Origin: Chitinophagales bacterium
Lineage (GTDB): Bacteria; Bacteroidota; Bacteroidia; Chitinophagales; Saprospiraceae
DNA: 64,000 nt
Direction of reading: 5' to 3'
Assembly: GCA_026928325.1 (NCBI GenBank)
Contig: JAIXKS010000037.1
Location: 46,711-110,710, forward strand
Positions 20,201-27,364 of the stretch are shown here, piece after piece. The position numbers were made by a program, and so were the translations under genes. The number at the start of each line of letters is the position of its first letter. Positions within the stretch are counted from its first letter, which is position 1. The notes beneath the pieces are model-generated. The model was not told the origin of the DNA. It saw only the letters and a list, made by a program, of their open reading frames with translations, and made no database searches.

Positions 20201-20621
20201 CTATGTGTCTAATATTCAAGAGCGGCTTTCTCTTTATACGGAGATGAACAAACTAGAAAGTGAATCGGATATCGAGCGATTTAACACCATGCTTCAAGAT
20301 CGATTCGGGCAAGTACCCAATCAGGTATCCGAACTCTATGATGGCCTTAGAATAAGGAGATTGGCTAAAAAATTGGGCTTCGAACGCATTACGTTGAAAA
20401 ATAAAAAACTCATTTGCTTCTTTGTGAGCAATCCTCAGTCATCCTATTTTGAGACAAAAACATTCAACGGTATTATGCAATATATCGCATCGACTGGGCA
20501 ATATCAAGGACTGACGATGAAGCAAAGCAAAACAGCGCTCTTGATGATTAAAGAAAATACTAAAAACCTCAAAGAAATGCGAACCTTATTCGAACAAATC
20601 ATGACCGCCGTCGAATCATAA
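17253..20621 (+). CDS. mfd: transcription-repair coupling factor Mfd
   Basis: Mfd displaces RNA polymerase stalled at DNA lesions and recruits UvrA. The 1122-aa protein shows the UvrB-like N-terminal modules (GGLVELNELIESLVKFGFERVEFVYQPGQFSIRGGIFDLF), a CarD-like RNA-polymerase-interacting domain (GDYVTHIDHGIGKYAGLETI, near residue 440), and the RecG-like translocase. Helicase motifs: GDVGFGKTEVAIRAA (Walker A), IDEEQKFGV (Walker B, DEEQ), TATPIPRTL and TNIIETGLDIPNANT, then QLRGRVGRSNKRAFCY. A C-terminal TRCF domain follows. The start is GTG, since an in-frame stop at 17241-17243 excludes anything further upstream. Confidence 0.97.
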   Translation: MSNIQELISIYERDPRIQQLNAKTRANDPTQLQIRGLKGALDCFVLAGAFLQSNRSHIYIASDLEEAAYIQNTLQSILQDKHIHFYPDSFKRPMQYDELDRQNVLSRTDAINKIHAAHGKNQIVISYPEAIFEKAVDPRHLDKEKITIEKGGLVELNELIESLVKFGFERVEFVYQPGQFSIRGGIFDLFSYGNEYPYRLELFDIEVESIRTFDPVTQLSIKNISKLSIIPNINKQFSQEQKISIFNIFPNDTCIWIKEPDLLVEKLQLCFEKVEDFASKIALQSEEDLQDTFAERAFIYPHEIVSEVSNFNVISLAKSQYFNTGEEILFNASGQPTFNKNFQLLIQNLHENTEKGYTNYIFTDNVKQIERFYNIFQDMGVSVQFYPLHYSVFGGFIDHANQLACYTDHQIFERFHRYKTRQGFTQDMALTLKLIKELQAGDYVTHIDHGIGKYAGLETIEINGHKQETVRLVYQNNDILYVGIQSLHKISRYTGKDGTEPKLSKIGGDAWKNLKRKTKAKVKDIAKELIQLYAQRKASKGFAYAPDGYLQNELEASFIYEDTPDQFTATQDVKADMERSYPMDRLICGDVGFGKTEVAIRAAFKAVVNGKQVAILVPTTILALQHFKTFTERLKEFGVTIDYINRFRSTKEKNAILKGIEDGKVEILIGTHAILNKQIKFKDLGLLIIDEEQKFGVAAKEKLRTLQVNVDTLTLTATPIPRTLQFSLMAARDLSIIRTPPPNRQPIYTERRIFNEDLIKDAIFQEVHRGGQVFFVHNRVKSLQETADMIQHLCPGVSIAVAHGQMEAHNLETTLVDFIDGKFDVLVCTNIIETGLDIPNANTMIINNAHQFGLSDLHQLRGRVGRSNKRAFCYLFAPPISVLTDDARKRIKTLEEFSDLGSGFQIAMKDMDIRGAGNLLGAEQSGFIADIGYETYQKILEEAIQELKETEFKELFKDENLQRQTFVHGVDIDTDIEMLIPDSYVSNIQERLSLYTEMNKLESESDIERFNTMLQDRFGQVPNQVSELYDGLRIRRLAKKLGFERITLKNKKLICFFVSNPQSSYFETKTFNGIMQYIASTGQYQGLTMKQSKTALLMIKENTKNLKEMRTLFEQIMTAVES

Positions 20622-20713
20622 GGCTAACGAGAGCATTATTTAAACAAAACCTATGACTCTTCCAATTAGCTCATGTTGACTATGCTGCTTTTCCAAGATT
20701 AGAGTTTTCCGAA

Positions 20714-22237
20714 TTATTGCTTTATCCATTTACCACTATGCAACTCCTTACTACCTTGATAGACTTTGTATATATAACTTCCAGTCGATAATCCGGATAA
20801 ATCCAAAGTGGTCACGCCTGAGATGACATTAGACCTCACAAATACATTACTTCCAGCCATATCAAATACTCGAACATCCAAATTCCCTACAATACCTACA
20901 ATATCAATCGTCATTAGGCCGCTGGAAATCGTAGGATAGGATTTTATCGTATAGGCAGCATTCGGCGTGTTATTCGTCCACGAAAGACCACCATTCGAAT
21001 CAAATTTAGTCACAAAAGGATAATTACCCGTGGTATAATCGTCCGTTCGATATCCATAGATGACAAATCCTAAGTCCGAAGTGGCTTTTATGCCTAATGT
21101 TGTTGAATATTGATGGTCTTCGACATATTGCATCTGCCATACTTTTTTCAATTCTTTATCCAACTTTGTAATGGTCGTTTTGGTATTTCGATGATCTAAA
21201 TATGAAAAATGCAATGCTCCTGTATAAATGGATGTGTCTTTAGCTACGTCCATTGAAGACAAATGGAAGCCATCATTGCCTTCCCACGTTGCATAAAATT
21301 CCTGCAATTTATAGTCTTTGGGTGAATATTGGAAGACGACTGTATTGCCTTGGCTCGCCATATTATTGTAATTGCCCATAAAGGTATTGCTAATCAGAAA
21401 AGTATTATTTAACCATGGAAAACAACTTTGATTATTTTGGAAGAATAAAGTGTTAGGCCATATAGATGTAATTAATTCCGATCCAGGTTCATTAGCCTCC
21501 CAACTTTTTATATTCATATTTTTATCTAAGTTGAAGCCTGTACCACCTGGGCAGTGAAAGCCGTCATCAAATGCTGATGGCAATATACACTGACAAATAT
21601 CAACATCATCTAAAAAATTCATATTCAAAACATCTCCTTCTTTGGATAAGTCTATAAAAGAAAGTATCCAGTTTCTATCGTTGATATCACTGTAGTAAAG
21701 TATATTCCAGCCGGATGAAGCAACAATTTTAAAACCTTGTCCGTCAAAATAATAACCAATATCACTGTAACCTAATTGTTTATTGTCAGAAGTGATTGGA
21801 TTTTCAAGCCTAACAACTTTCACAGGTCCGACCGCTCCCGATTCATCAATCGTCGTTGTTACAAAATACTCAAAGTCAAATCTGCTAAATGGCGCCTTTA
21901 CTCCAAATCCAAACAATCGAATCTTGTGCGTCGATGGGTCGTAAAAACTCTTTGTAAAATTCAAATCCAAACTATCGTTTGAAATAAAATTTTGCTGTAT
22001 TTCTTGTCCATCATTATCTAGGATAATGACTTTACAAGTCGGTATGTCAAAATGATTCGATTTTTCTTCGACGACGGTCAGATATTTTTGCAAATCACCA
22101 AATTCTTCAAAAATAAAAGCTGCCTCGCCAAAGGCCTTATCTTCATAATCCCATGTTGGCTTGACATTTTGTGAAATTCCGATTGTAGAAATTGCACCTA
22201 ACACAACAACTAAAATGCCAATATAAAAACTCCTCAT
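20714..22237 (-). CDS. secreted protein with type IX sorting domain
   Basis: This 507-aa protein starts with a signal peptide (MRSFYIGILVVVLGAISTIG, cleavage near SQN). It ends with a Por-secretion-type C-terminal domain (about residues 435-507: LDVRVFDMAGSNVF, then TTLDLSGLSTGSYIYKVYQG and a basic KWIKQ tail). Such domains direct export through the T9SS and attachment to the cell surface. The body is beta-rich and may be a propeller, with repeated stretches like FVIYGYRTDDYTTGNYPFVTKFD. No catalytic motif is recognised. A -7-like TATGTTTG lies upstream at 22277-22284. Confidence 0.85.
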   Translation of the reverse strand: MRSFYIGILVVVLGAISTIGISQNVKPTWDYEDKAFGEAAFIFEEFGDLQKYLTVVEEKSNHFDIPTCKVIILDNDGQEIQQNFISNDSLDLNFTKSFYDPSTHKIRLFGFGVKAPFSRFDFEYFVTTTIDESGAVGPVKVVRLENPITSDNKQLGYSDIGYYFDGQGFKIVASSGWNILYYSDINDRNWILSFIDLSKEGDVLNMNFLDDVDICQCILPSAFDDGFHCPGGTGFNLDKNMNIKSWEANEPGSELITSIWPNTLFFQNNQSCFPWLNNTFLISNTFMGNYNNMASQGNTVVFQYSPKDYKLQEFYATWEGNDGFHLSSMDVAKDTSIYTGALHFSYLDHRNTKTTITKLDKELKKVWQMQYVEDHQYSTTLGIKATSDLGFVIYGYRTDDYTTGNYPFVTKFDSNGGLSWTNNTPNAAYTIKSYPTISSGLMTIDIVGIVGNLDVRVFDMAGSNVFVRSNVISGVTTLDLSGLSTGSYIYKVYQGSKELHSGKWIKQ

Positions 22238-22276
22238 AGCATTAAATTTTAATATTTAAAGAAAATAACATATACA

Positions 22277-22284
22277 CAAACATA
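22277..22284 (-). promoter_or_regulatory. -7 promoter element for the T9SS-secreted protein gene
   Basis: The minus strand reads TATGTTTG. The predicted leader is about 35 nt before the ATG at 22237. A TTG lies 23 nt upstream (22308-22310), slightly longer than the usual spacing. Confidence 0.4.
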
Positions 22285-22453
22285 ATTAATTTTCTAAACA
22301 ACCATTACAAAAAAAAACTTTAACAACTTATTAACTATATATCAAGACAATTAATGCATATACAGCATCAAAACGTGTAATTCTGTTTAACTAATAACTT
22401 AACACATTGACATTCCATCGATTAGTATGTTCGAGATGGTAGTCTGACTCGTC

Positions 22454-22804
22454 CTACAACTCCATCGTTATCACTGATTTGGCGACCTTACCACCTAATT
22501 GAGGTGCTATTTTTTCAATGACTACTTGCGCTCCTACTATTTCCGGCCATGTCACTTTAACCGTTTGTAAAATGCGATGCGCTACTGTTTCTATTAAACG
22601 TTGGGGTTCTCGCATTTCTAACTTGCAAATTTGGTACAATTGTTCATAATTGACCGTAAGGTTGATATCATCACTACTCATATCTTTTTCAGCAAGTTCA
22701 ACTTCGAGGTCAACAACAAACCAATTGCCTGCTAGCTGCTCCTCATCATAAAATCCATGATAAGCAAAAAATTCCGCACCTTTGATGGATACTTTCGTCT
22801 TCAT
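22454..22804 (-). CDS. folB: dihydroneopterin aldolase
   Basis: FolB converts 7,8-dihydroneopterin to 6-hydroxymethyl-dihydropterin and glycolaldehyde in folate synthesis. The 116-aa length is typical. Family marks: KGAEFFAYHGFYDEEQLAGNWFVVDLEVEL (substrate-binding Tyr and Glu), VNYEQLYQI, LIETVAHRIL, then the C-terminal catalytic Lys region VVIEKIAPQLGGKVAKSVITMEL. It is monocistronic, with its own well-formed promoter 17 bp upstream. Confidence 0.94.
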   Translation of the reverse strand: MKTKVSIKGAEFFAYHGFYDEEQLAGNWFVVDLEVELAEKDMSSDDINLTVNYEQLYQICKLEMREPQRLIETVAHRILQTVKVTWPEIVGAQVVIEKIAPQLGGKVAKSVITMEL

Positions 22805-22820
22805 AATTCCAATTTACCAG

Positions 22821-22851
22821 CAAATATACCCTAATATCCTAGAACCGGCAA
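22821..22851 (-). promoter_or_regulatory. promoter of folB
   Basis: On the minus strand TTG (22851-22849), a 20-nt spacer and TATATTTG (22828-22821) match the consensus exactly. The folB ATG at 22804 follows after a leader of about 10 nt. Confidence 0.7.
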
Positions 22852-22957
22852 CGATTCATAGAGTATCGCATCTCTACTATCTAACCCGAATACCGCAATT
22901 GGGATGATACTTAGAATTATTGATAAGGAATAATGCGATTTATTGTATCGTAGGCAC

Positions 22958-22965
22958 TATCTTTG
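22958..22965 (+). promoter_or_regulatory. -7 promoter element for the acyl-CoA dehydrogenase gene
   Basis: TATCTTTG matches TAnnTTTG. Its last three bases (TTG) are also the first possible in-frame start of the downstream frame. That rules the TTG out as the translation start and supports the ATG at 23032. Confidence 0.5.
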
Positions 22966-23031
22966 CACCACCTATTCACAAAAAAATCAACAAATAGACA
23001 TAAAAATAAAATATTTCAAATCTTTTTAATA

Positions 23032-24234
23032 ATGAGTCAAGAAATTAAAAAATCATCAAAGACTGATCTATACGAACATCATGATTACTACGGCATTGAC
23101 GAATTGCTGAGTGAAGATCACTTGTTGGCTAGAGATGCAGTCCGACAATGGGTCAAACAAGAAGTCAGCCCAATCATTGAGGATTATGCCAATCGTGCGG
23201 CTTGTCCCGTTCACTTATTCAAGGGACTCGCTGAAGTCGGCGCATTTGGACCTAGTCTTCCTGTAGAATATGGCGGTGGCGGCATGGACGAGATGGCGTA
23301 TGGGGTCATTATGCAAGAATTAGAGCGTGGCGATTCCGGTATCCGGTCGATGGCTTCTGTTCAAGGTTCTCTAGTGATGTACCCTATTTATAAATTTGGA
23401 AGTGAGGAACAACGGCGCAAATACCTACCCAAATTAGGTAGTGGAGAATTTATCGGCTGTTTTGGTCTGACAGAACCGGATCATGGGTCTAATCCTGCCG
23501 GTATGATTACCAACATCAAAGACGATGGAGATGCCTATATCCTCAATGGTGCAAAAATGTGGATTACCAACGCTCCGGTTGCAGATATAGCCGTAGTTTG
23601 GGCAAAAGACGAAGAAGGTGTCATCCGGGGCATGGTCGTAGAGAAGGACATGAAAGGCTTTTCAGCACCCGAAATCCATGGCAAATGGTCATTGCGGGCA
23701 TCTGTTACAGGAGAATTGGTATTTGAAGACGTACGCGTACCTAAAGCCAATGTTTTTCCGGAGATTAGAGGGTTAAAAGGCCCATTAAGTTGTCTTTCTA
23801 AAGCTCGATATGGGATCGCATGGGGCGCTGTAGGCGCAGCCTTAGATTGTTATGATTCGGCGCTTAGATATAGTCAAGAGCGAGAACAATTTGGCAAAAA
23901 ACTAGGTCAATTCCAGCTCACACAAAAGAAACTTGCTGAGATGATAACAGAAATCACCAAAGCTCAATTGTTGGTATGGAGACTGGGAACCCTTGCCAAT
24001 CAAGGAAAAGCAACACCTGCTCAAATCTCAATGGCTAAGAGAAACAATGTAGCTATGGCCTTGGAAGTAGCCCGTGAAGCACGACAGATGCACGGCGGCA
24101 TGGGTATCACTGCCGAATATCCAATCATGAGACACATGATGAATCTCGAATCTGTAGTAACCTATGAAGGTACACATGATATCCACTTGTTGATTACAGG
24201 TATGGATGTCACGGGCTACAATGCTTTTGGATAA
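23032..24234 (+). CDS. acyl-CoA dehydrogenase, glutaryl-CoA dehydrogenase-like
   Basis: This 400-aa FAD-dependent acyl-CoA dehydrogenase begins MSQEIKKSSKTDLYEHHDYYGIDELL. Its FAD/substrate motif CFGLTEPDHGSNPAGM and catalytic-base region TYEGTHDIHLL (Glu in YEGTHDIH) match the glutaryl-CoA dehydrogenase branch (lysine and tryptophan breakdown, glutaryl-CoA to crotonyl-CoA). The C-terminal RQMHGGMGITAEYPIMRHMMNLESV is characteristic of the family. The frame extends upstream to 22963, but that region is promoter. A strong terminator follows at 24255-24295. GcdH-type specificity is inferred from motifs. Confidence 0.92.
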   Translation: MSQEIKKSSKTDLYEHHDYYGIDELLSEDHLLARDAVRQWVKQEVSPIIEDYANRAACPVHLFKGLAEVGAFGPSLPVEYGGGGMDEMAYGVIMQELERGDSGIRSMASVQGSLVMYPIYKFGSEEQRRKYLPKLGSGEFIGCFGLTEPDHGSNPAGMITNIKDDGDAYILNGAKMWITNAPVADIAVVWAKDEEGVIRGMVVEKDMKGFSAPEIHGKWSLRASVTGELVFEDVRVPKANVFPEIRGLKGPLSCLSKARYGIAWGAVGAALDCYDSALRYSQEREQFGKKLGQFQLTQKKLAEMITEITKAQLLVWRLGTLANQGKATPAQISMAKRNNVAMALEVAREARQMHGGMGITAEYPIMRHMMNLESVVTYEGTHDIHLLITGMDVTGYNAFG

Positions 24235-24254
24235 AAATTCAGCATCGACGATAT

Positions 24255-24295
24255 AAAAAAAAGGTCTGTTTTCTATTGGAAGCAGGCCTTTTTTT
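24255..24295 (+). terminator. intrinsic terminator after the acyl-CoA dehydrogenase gene
   Basis: An A-run and AAGGTCTG pair with CAGGCCTT plus a T-run across a loop of about 14 nt (one G·T pair). The stem is flanked by seven A and seven T, so it could act in both directions, but the gene on the left is the clear client. Confidence 0.85.
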
Positions 24296-24365
24296 CATAC
24301 CCAAGCCATTCAAAATTGATCATTCTAAATCAAGCCAAAAATTGTCAAAATAGTTACATTTTTTC

Positions 24366-24395
24366 TTTGTGTTTTCCGAAAAAAGTTGTATCTTG
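24366..24395 (+). promoter_or_regulatory. promoter of the 121-aa protein gene
   Basis: TTTG (24366-24369), a 19-nt spacer and TATCTTG (24389-24395, one T short of TAnnTTTG). The ATG follows at 24416. Confidence 0.5.
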
Positions 24396-24415
24396 TACGC
24401 ATAATTTAGAGACGT

Positions 24416-24781
24416 ATGATTCCATTTTATTTAACACATTTGGACAGCCTTGGGCAATTCTCGGATGATGCTCTTTCTATTTTGAATAAAAATGATAAGA
24501 TTGTTAAGTTTATTATCAGGAGTGGTATGTATTTTCCAGATGAGATACTAGATATTAACATGACATCGCTAACCAAAGAGGCAAGCATAGACTATTGTAC
24601 GATCTTGAATTATGACAAAGAAGGAGACTTGCCAGATGATTTAACGCAAACGGAATTAATTTTGACGAAGGTATTACACGGAGAGATGCATAAAGACTAT
24701 GCCAAGCTATTGGTATGTGCTCTTGAAAACATGGAGATGTACGCTGTAGATAAACAGATGAGAAATATCTTCAAATATTAA
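24416..24781 (+). CDS. hypothetical protein
   Basis: The 121-aa protein is soluble and mildly acidic, without signal peptide, membrane helix or recognised motif. It has a predicted promoter and sits between the dehydrogenase terminator and a convergent oxidoreductase gene, so it is a single-gene unit. Composition and codon use look like normal coding sequence. I do not recognise a family. Confidence 0.7.
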   Translation: MIPFYLTHLDSLGQFSDDALSILNKNDKIVKFIIRSGMYFPDEILDINMTSLTKEASIDYCTILNYDKEGDLPDDLTQTELILTKVLHGEMHKDYAKLLVCALENMEMYAVDKQMRNIFKY

Positions 24782-24895
24782 GCACTTCAACTTCACAAAC
24801 TTATCATACAATGCAAATAGGGATTGGATTACAATGGATAAAATGCCATGTAATTTCAATCGTTATTGAATACCAATATATATACCGCCTATGTA

Positions 24896-26254
24896 TTAAT
24901 ACACGTCATTCAACGCAAAGATTGGCTTGCGAGTCATCCATTTTCCATCCGTAAAGTCAGGAAATGGTTGTGGCTCACTTCCTTGCGCGATAGACTGCTC
25001 AGACAGACAGGTAATCGCTGCCCATGAAGCATGATCATAAACATCCAACGGCATAGGTTCATCTCGTTTCAAAGCTTCTACAAACGCATTCAACACGAAC
25101 CAATCCATGCCTCCATGTCCTGCACCGGCTGCTTGATCTTCATATTTCTTCCAAAGTGGATGATCGTAGGTCTTCAGGTAAGATTCTGCTTCTTCCCATC
25201 GATGCGCCGGGCTCTTTCCTTCTATGTAAATCGATTTATTCACATCCATCCAAAGGCCCTTAGTACCTTGAACTCTAAAACCTATCGAATAAGGTCTTGG
25301 CAGATTCGTATCGTGGGTAAGTGTAATGGTCTCACCGTTAGAAGTCATGATATGAGTCGTCACAATATCACCCAATCTAAACTTGACATTAGCATTTGGG
25401 TGACTTGGTCCACCTTGAGGATGATTGACGATATATTCATGTAGGCCTCGAGCTTTAGAAGACATCGAAGTCAAATACTCAAATCGATTACCTCGATTAT
25501 TATTGATGATGCTTCCGATAGGCCCTATTCCATGCGTAGGATATAAATCGCCGTTTCTATATACAGAATGGGTTGTTCGCCACTGAGCTTCAGAGTATCC
25601 TTTATCTCCAAATTCTACACCACCACCATAATATTTGACACCATCATTAAATTTCACTTCTCTAAGATCATGTTGGTATCCGCCTTCGAAATGCACTAAT
25701 TCTCCGAACATATTCTGTCGCGTCATGTTGAGGATGGCCATTACATCTCGACGGTAGCAAACATTTTCTAAAACCATAAATGGAACTTTGGTGCGTTCTT
25801 GAGTGCGTACCATTTGCCAACACTCGTCGAGGCTCATCGCTCCCGCCACTTCACAACCAACGGCCTTACCGGCTTGCATTGCATCGATAGACATCGGCGT
25901 ATGCCATTCCCAAGGCGTACTAATGATGACCGCATCCAGATTTTTAAACTCCAACATTGATTTGTACGCATAATCGCTACCAGTAAAGACTTCCGGCTTG
26001 GGTTTGCCCGCTTTTTCGATCATTTCCAAGGCCTTCTTTATGGTGATCGGATCAATATCGCAGATCGTTGTTACCACGATATCATCTCGGCGTAAGGCTA
26101 GGTATAAGGTCGAAAGTCCACGTGCGCCCACGCCGATAAACCCAAGTTTTATTTGAGCCTTTTGATAATTCTTTATAAATGCAACCGATGGAGCCATCAT
26201 GACAATAGCTGCGGCTTTAGAGGTGTCTTTAATAAATTTTCTTCTTTGCATCAC
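24896..26254 (-). CDS. Gfo/Idh/MocA oxidoreductase, GH109-like, Tat-exported
   Basis: The 452-aa protein starts with a twin-arginine signal (MMQRRKFIKDTSKAAAIVMMAPS). A Rossmann NAD-binding domain follows (IKLGFIGVGARGLSTL), then the Gfo/Idh/MocA C-terminal domain. The motifs EVAGAMSLDECWQMV, VLENVCYRRDVMAILNM and NGDLYPTHGIGPIGSI closely resemble glycoside hydrolase family 109 (NAD-dependent alpha-N-acetylgalactosaminidase). In that family NAD takes part in a redox elimination mechanism. Where GH109 usually has N-CYG-RE, this has N-VCY-RRD. It probably works in the periplasm on sugar conjugates. A -7-like TACTTTTG lies at 26291-26298. The substrate is inferred. Confidence 0.87.
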   Translation of the reverse strand: MMQRRKFIKDTSKAAAIVMMAPSVAFIKNYQKAQIKLGFIGVGARGLSTLYLALRRDDIVVTTICDIDPITIKKALEMIEKAGKPKPEVFTGSDYAYKSMLEFKNLDAVIISTPWEWHTPMSIDAMQAGKAVGCEVAGAMSLDECWQMVRTQERTKVPFMVLENVCYRRDVMAILNMTRQNMFGELVHFEGGYQHDLREVKFNDGVKYYGGGVEFGDKGYSEAQWRTTHSVYRNGDLYPTHGIGPIGSIINNNRGNRFEYLTSMSSKARGLHEYIVNHPQGGPSHPNANVKFRLGDIVTTHIMTSNGETITLTHDTNLPRPYSIGFRVQGTKGLWMDVNKSIYIEGKSPAHRWEEAESYLKTYDHPLWKKYEDQAAGAGHGGMDWFVLNAFVEALKRDEPMPLDVYDHASWAAITCLSEQSIAQGSEPQPFPDFTDGKWMTRKPIFALNDVY

Positions 26255-26757
26255 AAGTATGAATTGATAGGATTAATAAAAGAATAAAGACAAAAGTATC
26301 TATTTAAATTGAAAACACCATAAAAAAATATTCGAAGATGCAGACAAGCTATGGATTTTATTCATTTTTTCATGGATTTAACCCAGCTTTTCATTAGCAA
26401 ATCTATTATGAACCAGATGCCTTATCCGCATTCAAGTCAAAGGTCGAAAAAATGAATTTCAATAAAAAATAATAAAAATTTTAACATTTTTTAACAAAAT
26501 AATGATTTTAAGATATGTTATCTTATATTTGACTTTGAATTTAAGAGTAATTTGTGTTAAATTTTTAAATCATAAGGTTTTAAATACAGTAATTTAATAT
26601 TTGAATTAGGATATTTTAAAATTTTATTTTGAATATATTTTATGCAAAATCGACCATTTTTACAAAAACAATTAAAAAACGCGCTAAAAATGAAAATTTT
26701 TTATAAAAATTTCAACAACAAATTTATTTATTTATAATTTTTAAAACACTTCGAATT
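26255..26757. other. A+T-rich intergenic region between divergent genes
   Basis: No gene is visible in about 500 bp. On the minus side, TACTTTTG (26291-26298) is a candidate promoter for the GH109-like gene. On the plus side, TATATTTG (26524-26531) is a perfect -7 element for the heme-copper cluster and would give a long leader of about 220 nt. Within that leader, TGAAAATTTTT and AAAAATTTCA near 26690-26713 form an A/T-only hairpin. No regulator site (FNR/CRP- or NsrR-like) was clear. Confidence 0.4.
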
Positions 26758-27345
26758 ATGAGTCTGGTCATTTTACCTCTGACAATACAAACGACTGCTG
26801 CGCTCGTCTCTCTTTTGGGAACATTGCTCGTAGTTAGTGTTGTAGTGTACTTATTTAAGACGTCCTCAGATTATGAGGAAAAGTCGAGTGCCAAGGCCAA
26901 AGTCTATCGTATGCGAGACCGATATTTTTTAGGTTTAGCCTTAACGATACTCATTGTGCTGATTACTTCTCTTAGCATGCTTCCTTATCCAAAATTCCAT
27001 AAGAATCCGGATTCGGTAGTCACAGTAGTTGCCATGCAATGGTTATGGAAGATGGCTCCTGAAGCGATCGCTGCCGATCAGGATTTGGTAGCTTTTGCCG
27101 GCAAAAACGAAATCACCTTGCCTGTTGATAAGTTGATTGAGTTTAGAGTAACCTCTGCCGATGTAAACCACAACTTTGCCATTTACAACAGTAAAGGGAC
27201 ATTGATTGCTCAAACTCAGGCCATGCCAAAATACTACAATAACCTTCAGTACAAGTTTACTGAAAAAGGTGAGTATGAAGTCTTATGCCTTGAGTATTGT
27301 GGAATGCCCCATGCATATATGGTCGCAAAAATTCATATTGAGTAA
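26758..27345 (+). CDS. heme-copper oxidoreductase subunit II (CuA); candidate sNOR small subunit
   Basis: This 195-aa membrane-anchored cupredoxin passes electrons to the catalytic subunit. Two hydrophobic helices (about residues 5-33 and 55-75) precede the CuA domain. All CuA ligands are present: His138, and C177-L-E-Y-C181-G-M-P-H185-A-Y-M188. The domain faces the periplasm. It is the first gene of a four-gene set, 19 bp before subunit I. The order subunit II - subunit I - SCO/SenC - orf matches the norSY-senC-orf1 clusters described in ammonia oxidisers, so NorS is an alternative name. The sequence alone cannot separate an oxidase subunit from an NO-reductase subunit. Confidence 0.88.
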   Translation: MSLVILPLTIQTTAALVSLLGTLLVVSVVVYLFKTSSDYEEKSSAKAKVYRMRDRYFLGLALTILIVLITSLSMLPYPKFHKNPDSVVTVVAMQWLWKMAPEAIAADQDLVAFAGKNEITLPVDKLIEFRVTSADVNHNFAIYNSKGTLIAQTQAMPKYYNNLQYKFTEKGEYEVLCLEYCGMPHAYMVAKIHIE

Positions 27346-27364
27346 TAGTTAAAAAACAAGAATC

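Noticed and set aside
22403-22440. Short resemblance to a 5S rRNA loop (cgatggtagt-like and cgaacat on the minus strand)
   Set aside because: Only a dozen bases fit, with no surrounding 5S structure or neighbouring 23S gene.
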